Translations under genes and position numbers: made by a program | Notes under the pieces: generated by a model | Told to the model about the DNA's origin: nothing | What the model saw: only the letters and a program-made list of their open reading frames with translations | Databases searched by the model: none | Assembly: GCA_016281805.1 (NCBI GenBank) | Contig: JAEEJJ010000178.1 | Coordinates: forward strand, 1-34,789 | Reading direction: 5' to 3' | Length of the DNA: 34,789 bases | DNA from: Clostridiales bacterium | GTDB taxonomy: Bacteria > Bacillota > Clostridia > Oscillospirales > UBA644 | Shown: piece after piece, positions 31,986 to 34,789 of the stretch | Numbering within the stretch: position 1 is the stretch's first letter | Layout: each line of letters opens with the position of its first letter

Positions 31986-32858
31986 TCAGTCTTTCAGTAT
32001 CGGCACATAATCTGCCGATGCCGCGGAAAGTTCCTGACAAAAGCCGTCAAAGCCGAGGTTCATGAATTCGTGTTTTGCGGTATTATATTCTTTTCTTGTA
32101 AGTTTTCTGTTTATTTCGGGGAAATTATCGCTTGAAACATCGCCTGCGGGGATATACTGCCCCATCAGGCTCACATATATGCCCTCCGGCAGATTTTCTC
32201 TGATAAAACGAAGCGTTTTTACAGACTGCAACGGCATCGACGGCAAAACAAGATGACGGACGATTACCCCTTTTTTCATCAGTCCGTTTTCTTCTCTGAC
32301 ATTCCCCGTCTGCCTGTACATTTCGTTTATCGCCGCAACGGCATATTCGGCGTAATTGCTTACCCCGGAGTATTTCATGGCTTTTTCATCCGATATATAC
32401 TTGAAATCGGGCAGATATATGTCTATAAGCCCTTCCATTTCGCGAAGAGTTTCAACTCTTTCGTAACCGCCCGAATTCCAGACCACCGGGATTTCAGGCT
32501 TTGCCATAAGGAGTGCGTTTTTAACGCTCGGCGCAAAATGGACGGGGTTTACAAGATTTATGTTTTCCGCCCCGTCATTCTGAAGTGATAGAATAATGTC
32601 GCAAAGTTCACTGTCGGAAACCTCTTTTCCGACATTTTTTCTGCTTATCTCTGAATTCTGGCAAAAAACGCATCTCATCGTGCAGCCTGAGAAAAATATA
32701 GTTCCCGATCCGTTTTTACCGCTTATCACAGGCTCTTCCCAGAAATGCTTTGCTGCGCGTGTAACGCTTGCCTTTGCGCCGCAAAGGCAAAAACCGTGCG
32801 TTTTATTTCTGTCAACGCCGCACTGTCTCGGGCAGAGATCGCACTTACTGTAAGTCAT
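31986..32858 (-). CDS. Radical SAM protein, PflA-like (PflX/COG1313 family)
   Basis: The 290-residue protein has an N-terminal Cys group (KCDLCPRQCGVDR, GFCLCGA) followed by the radical SAM cluster motif in FFSGCTMRCVFCQNSEIS, a CxxxCxxC that ligates a 4Fe-4S cluster. Later blocks VWNSGGYE, IDIYLPDFKY and VIVRHLVLP are typical of the COG1313 group, which resembles pyruvate-formate-lyase activating enzymes but has no confirmed substrate. The RBS is AAGGGA. It lies 54 nt after the GH130 stop with no promoter seen between, so it may be cotranscribed with GH130 despite the hairpin in that gap. Confidence 0.9.
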   Translation of the reverse strand: MTYSKCDLCPRQCGVDRNKTHGFCLCGAKASVTRAAKHFWEEPVISGKNGSGTIFFSGCTMRCVFCQNSEISRKNVGKEVSDSELCDIILSLQNDGAENINLVNPVHFAPSVKNALLMAKPEIPVVWNSGGYERVETLREMEGLIDIYLPDFKYISDEKAMKYSGVSNYAEYAVAAINEMYRQTGNVREENGLMKKGVIVRHLVLPSMPLQSVKTLRFIRENLPEGIYVSLMGQYIPAGDVSSDNFPEINRKLTRKEYNTAKHEFMNLGFDGFCQELSAASADYVPILKD

Positions 32859-32875
32859 ATTATTCCCTTAAATAT

Positions 32876-32911
32876 CAGCGTCACCGAAATACGGTGACGC
32901 TGAGTTTTTTT
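32876..32911 (+). terminator. Strong plus-oriented terminator between GH130 and radical SAM genes
   Basis: CAGCGTCACCG (32876-32886) and CGGTGACGCTG (32892-32902) form a perfect 11-bp stem, 12 with the flanking T-A pair, followed on the plus strand by TTTTTTT (32905-32911). Both neighbouring genes are on the minus strand, where the downstream tail TATTTAAGG is a poor U-tract. Confidence 0.8.
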
Positions 32912-32912
32912 A

Positions 32913-33920
32913 TCACGTTGCTCTCTGAGGACGTTTTTCGATTTTCATCGTATTTTTCTTGATAAAATCGATAAGCTCGTCGACCTGCATAAAGGCAAGA
33001 CCTGTAACCGTGTCTGCTGCGCCGTAATACATCGCAATTCTGCCTGTCGCAGCGTCTGTAAGCGTTGCGCACGGGAAAACTACATTGGGAACGTCGCCGA
33101 CACATTCATAGATCTCCTGCGGAGAGATAATATACGGATCTGTTCTGTAAAGAACTTTCCACGGCTCGTTTATATCGAGAAGAGCGGCGCCGGCATGGTA
33201 AACAAAGCCGTTGCAGCTCTGCAGAACGCCGTGGTAAATGAGCAGCCAGCCTTCGGTAGTTTCGATAGGCGCAGGGCCCGGACCGATCTTTCTTGACTGC
33301 CATGAACCGCAGGGTTCCATGATATGGCGGTGTTTGCCCCAGTAAATAAGATCTTTGCTGCGGCTTACAAAAATATCGCCGAAAGCGGTATGACCGGTAT
33401 CGCTCGGACGTGAAAGCATATAGTATTCGCCGTTTATCTTTCTCGGGAAAAGCACGCCGTTTCTGTTGTAGGGCAGGAATGCGTTTTCGAGCTGATAGAA
33501 TTTTTCGAAATCAAATGTATATGCAAGACCGATCGTAGGACCGTGATAGCCGTTGCACCAGATAATGTAATATCTGTCTTCAATCCACACAACGCGGGGG
33601 TCGTATGCGTATACGAATTCGCCAACGTCAGGATCGTCACATATCATTTTTATGGGTGTGGGATTGATATTCCAATGTATTCCGTCATCTGAAAAGCCCG
33701 CGTGGATACGCATGTAGCGACCTGTATTGTCGCAGCGGAAAACACCCGCAAAGCCGCCCTTGAACGGAACAACTGCAGAGTTGAAAATACTGTTTGAATC
33801 GGGCAGAAGGTCACGCGGGATCACGGGATTGCCGGAATAGCGCCAAAGCACCTTGTTGCATCCTGCCGGTTTATCCTCCCAGGGGATGTTGGGCAGATCA
33901 GGACCGATAATGGTAGGCAT
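32913..33920 (-). CDS. Glycoside hydrolase family 130 mannoside phosphorylase-like protein
   Basis: GH130 enzymes phosphorolyse beta-1,4- or beta-1,2-mannosides such as mannosyl-glucose, mannosyl-GlcNAc or mannooligosaccharides, releasing mannose 1-phosphate. The five-bladed propeller pattern is visible: [60 protein letters not shown] with the likely catalytic Asp, [22 protein letters not shown], and [14 protein letters not shown]. The track uses a TTG at 33926; the ATG at 33920 with AAAGGAG 8 nt upstream is better (335 residues). It has no signal peptide. The subfamily cannot be fixed by eye, though the sequence looks closest to GH130_2-type phosphorylases. Confidence 0.93.
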   Translation of the reverse strand: MPTIIGPDLPNIPWEDKPAGCNKVLWRYSGNPVIPRDLLPDSNSIFNSAVVPFKGGFAGVFRCDNTGRYMRIHAGFSDDGIHWNINPTPIKMICDDPDVGEFVYAYDPRVVWIEDRYYIIWCNGYHGPTIGLAYTFDFEKFYQLENAFLPYNRNGVLFPRKINGEYYMLSRPSDTGHTAFGDIFVSRSKDLIYWGKHRHIMEPCGSWQSRKIGPGPAPIETTEGWLLIYHGVLQSCNGFVYHAGAALLDINEPWKVLYRTDPYIISPQEIYECVGDVPNVVFPCATLTDAATGRIAMYYGAADTVTGLAFMQVDELIDFIKKNTMKIEKRPQRAT

Positions 33921-33987
33921 AAACAAATCTCCTTTAAATTGAGTTATATACGGTTTTGTAAGAAAAAACTTCTGTTTTTACTATTTT

Positions 33988-34017
33988 ATTATACTATAAC
34001 TAACGATAAACTGTCAA
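33988..34017 (-). promoter_or_regulatory. SigA-type promoter for GH130
   Basis: Minus-strand TTGACA (34017-34012), 18-nt spacer, TATAAT (33993-33988), about 68 nt before the ATG. GH130 can thus be expressed separately from the upstream solute-binding gene. Confidence 0.85.
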
Positions 34018-34073
34018 TATACTTTCGTACGCATAACCCGATTTTCCGCTTAGCTCAACAAAACGGCAAACGA

Positions 34074-34789
34074 TCAGTTATGGAAGCGGTCGTTCAGATT
34101 ATTGAGAGTTTCATACATTGAGATTACATAAGTTTCCGCAGCTTCGTAGATCGCGCTCCTATATGACTCAACAGTTGTTGCAACGCCGCCGTTGGGTATC
34201 TGGTCAAACATAGTGCTCATACCGTGATGATGGTCGTGATAAAGGGTGTGCGGACCCGTGGTAAGTTCATACATAAACTCAGAATCGCGTCTGTCTGTAA
34301 AATAATATCTTGTAAGATAGTCTATGATCGATTCCTTGGTTTCATATCCCTCAAAAGGTTCAAAAAGTCCGTCAAGAACAAGCGCGGTAGCTTCCGCATC
34401 CTTTGTTGTCAGAGGCACGCATACCGTATAGGCGCCGCTTGCGTACGATGTTCTGTAATCAGACGGATCCTTAGCGTTAGGTCCGAGAGGGATAGGTACA
34501 ACGCCGAGATTTTCAAGATGGAATGCAAGTGAGTTTGTGGTGGCAAAAAGCTGGTTGGTATTTGTATAATGCATTACGGCGCCGCCGGCGGCAAAGAGGT
34601 CGGGTTTATAGTAATCGCTGACATATGAGGCAAACGAGCCGTAAAACCAGTCATAGCATCTGTTATACGCGTCTATCGCGGTCGGAGTAAAATATCCGAG
34701 TTCATATGAACCGTCATCCTTGAACGTTACAAAGGTATTGCCGTTGCAAAGCGCAACATCGCGCGAAAAACCGCCAAATCCGGACATGA
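34074..34789 (-). CDS. Solute-binding protein, C-terminal part (5' end outside window)
   Basis: The frame is open to the right edge, and the Met at 34787 is probably internal. About 237 residues are visible, without signal peptide. The segment resembles the left-edge protein position by position: LCNGNTFVTFKDDGSYELG with LSNGYRLAEKGADGNYHTG, LGVVPIPLGP with FGALPWPSGP, and EPFEGYETKESIIDYLTRYY followed by FTDRRD with EPFEEYPTIDSIKDLLYHTY followed by FFDRRD. It is therefore the C-terminal lobe of a family 1 extracellular solute-binding protein, probably for a sugar. It ends about 150 nt before the GH130 gene, which is on the same strand, so a mannoside ligand is plausible. No terminator is evident after the stop. 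Confidence 0.82.
   Translation of the reverse strand, partial: MSGFGGFSRDVALCNGNTFVTFKDDGSYELGYFTPTAIDAYNRCYDWFYGSFASYVSDYYKPDLFAAGGAVMHYTNTNQLFATTNSLAFHLENLGVVPIPLGPNAKDPSDYRTSYASGAYTVCVPLTTKDAEATALVLDGLFEPFEGYETKESIIDYLTRYYFTDRRDSEFMYELTTGPHTLYHDHHHGMSTMFDQIPNGGVATTVESYRSAIYEAAETYVISMYETLNNLNDRFHN

Overview
The window looks like a chromosome segment of a low-to-mid GC, Gram-positive-type anaerobe of the class Clostridia, probably an uncultured gut or rumen lineage. The evidence is lipoprotein and LysM/G5/M23 envelope proteins, a sorting-signal surface protein, an FMN riboswitch before ribU, a fused feoA-feoB gene, strong AGGAGG-type ribosome binding sites, and SigA-like promoters (TTGACA, 17 nt, TATAAT) in front of almost every transcription unit. 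I cannot name the order or genus. No rRNA, tRNA, IS element, prophage or CRISPR array was found.

Layout. (1) 1-1305, minus: a sugar-type solute-binding lipoprotein cut by the left edge. (2) 1.5-3.0 kb: uracil-DNA glycosylase with an apparent ACG start, converging stop-to-stop with a DUF2461 gene. (3) 3.1-8.2 kb, plus: a TetM-like ribosomal GTPase, then the unit engB/ysxC - lysA - GH125 alpha-mannosidase, closed by a bidirectional terminator. (4) 8.3-11.4 kb, minus: a small secreted Tyr-rich protein followed by two FtsX/MacB-type permeases with no ATPase gene. (5) 11.6-17.9 kb, plus: a 2072-residue modular surface protein. (6) 18.0-20.1 kb, plus: lipoprotein tyrosine phosphatase, two small unknown genes (one with an A7 frame break) and a YbjQ protein. 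(7) 20.2-22.8 kb, minus: feoAB ferrous iron transporter and its Cys-rich partner. (8) 22.8-25.4 kb: a small Cys-containing unknown (minus), divergent from an RsbU-like membrane phosphatase and a DEDDh exonuclease (plus). (9) 25.6-31.0 kb, minus: an apparent operon prfA - membrane protein - M23 peptidase - murA - walJ-like hydrolase. (10) 31.1-32.0 kb, plus: FMN riboswitch and ribU. (11) 32.0-33.9 kb, minus: PflX-like radical SAM protein and a GH130 mannoside phosphorylase. (12) 34.07 kb to the right edge, minus: a second solute-binding protein resembling the one at the left edge.

How the genes fit together. Much of the window is housekeeping: DNA repair, translation termination, ribosome assembly, lysine/peptidoglycan synthesis, riboflavin and iron uptake. 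The accessory theme is the cell surface and glycans. GH125 (alpha-1,6-mannose) and GH130 (beta-mannoside phosphorolysis), with two sugar-type binding proteins at the edges, suggest use of mannose-rich glycans, though no permease genes for those binding proteins lie in the window. The most unusual unit is the small secreted protein with two FtsX-like permeases (8.3-11.4 kb), which recalls but does not clearly match lactococcin 972-type bacteriocin loci. Other points worth checking are the ACG start of ung, the A7 slippery site at 19596, the fused lipoprotein phosphatase, and a plus-oriented terminator that would end a ribU transcript only after it runs antisense through the radical SAM gene.
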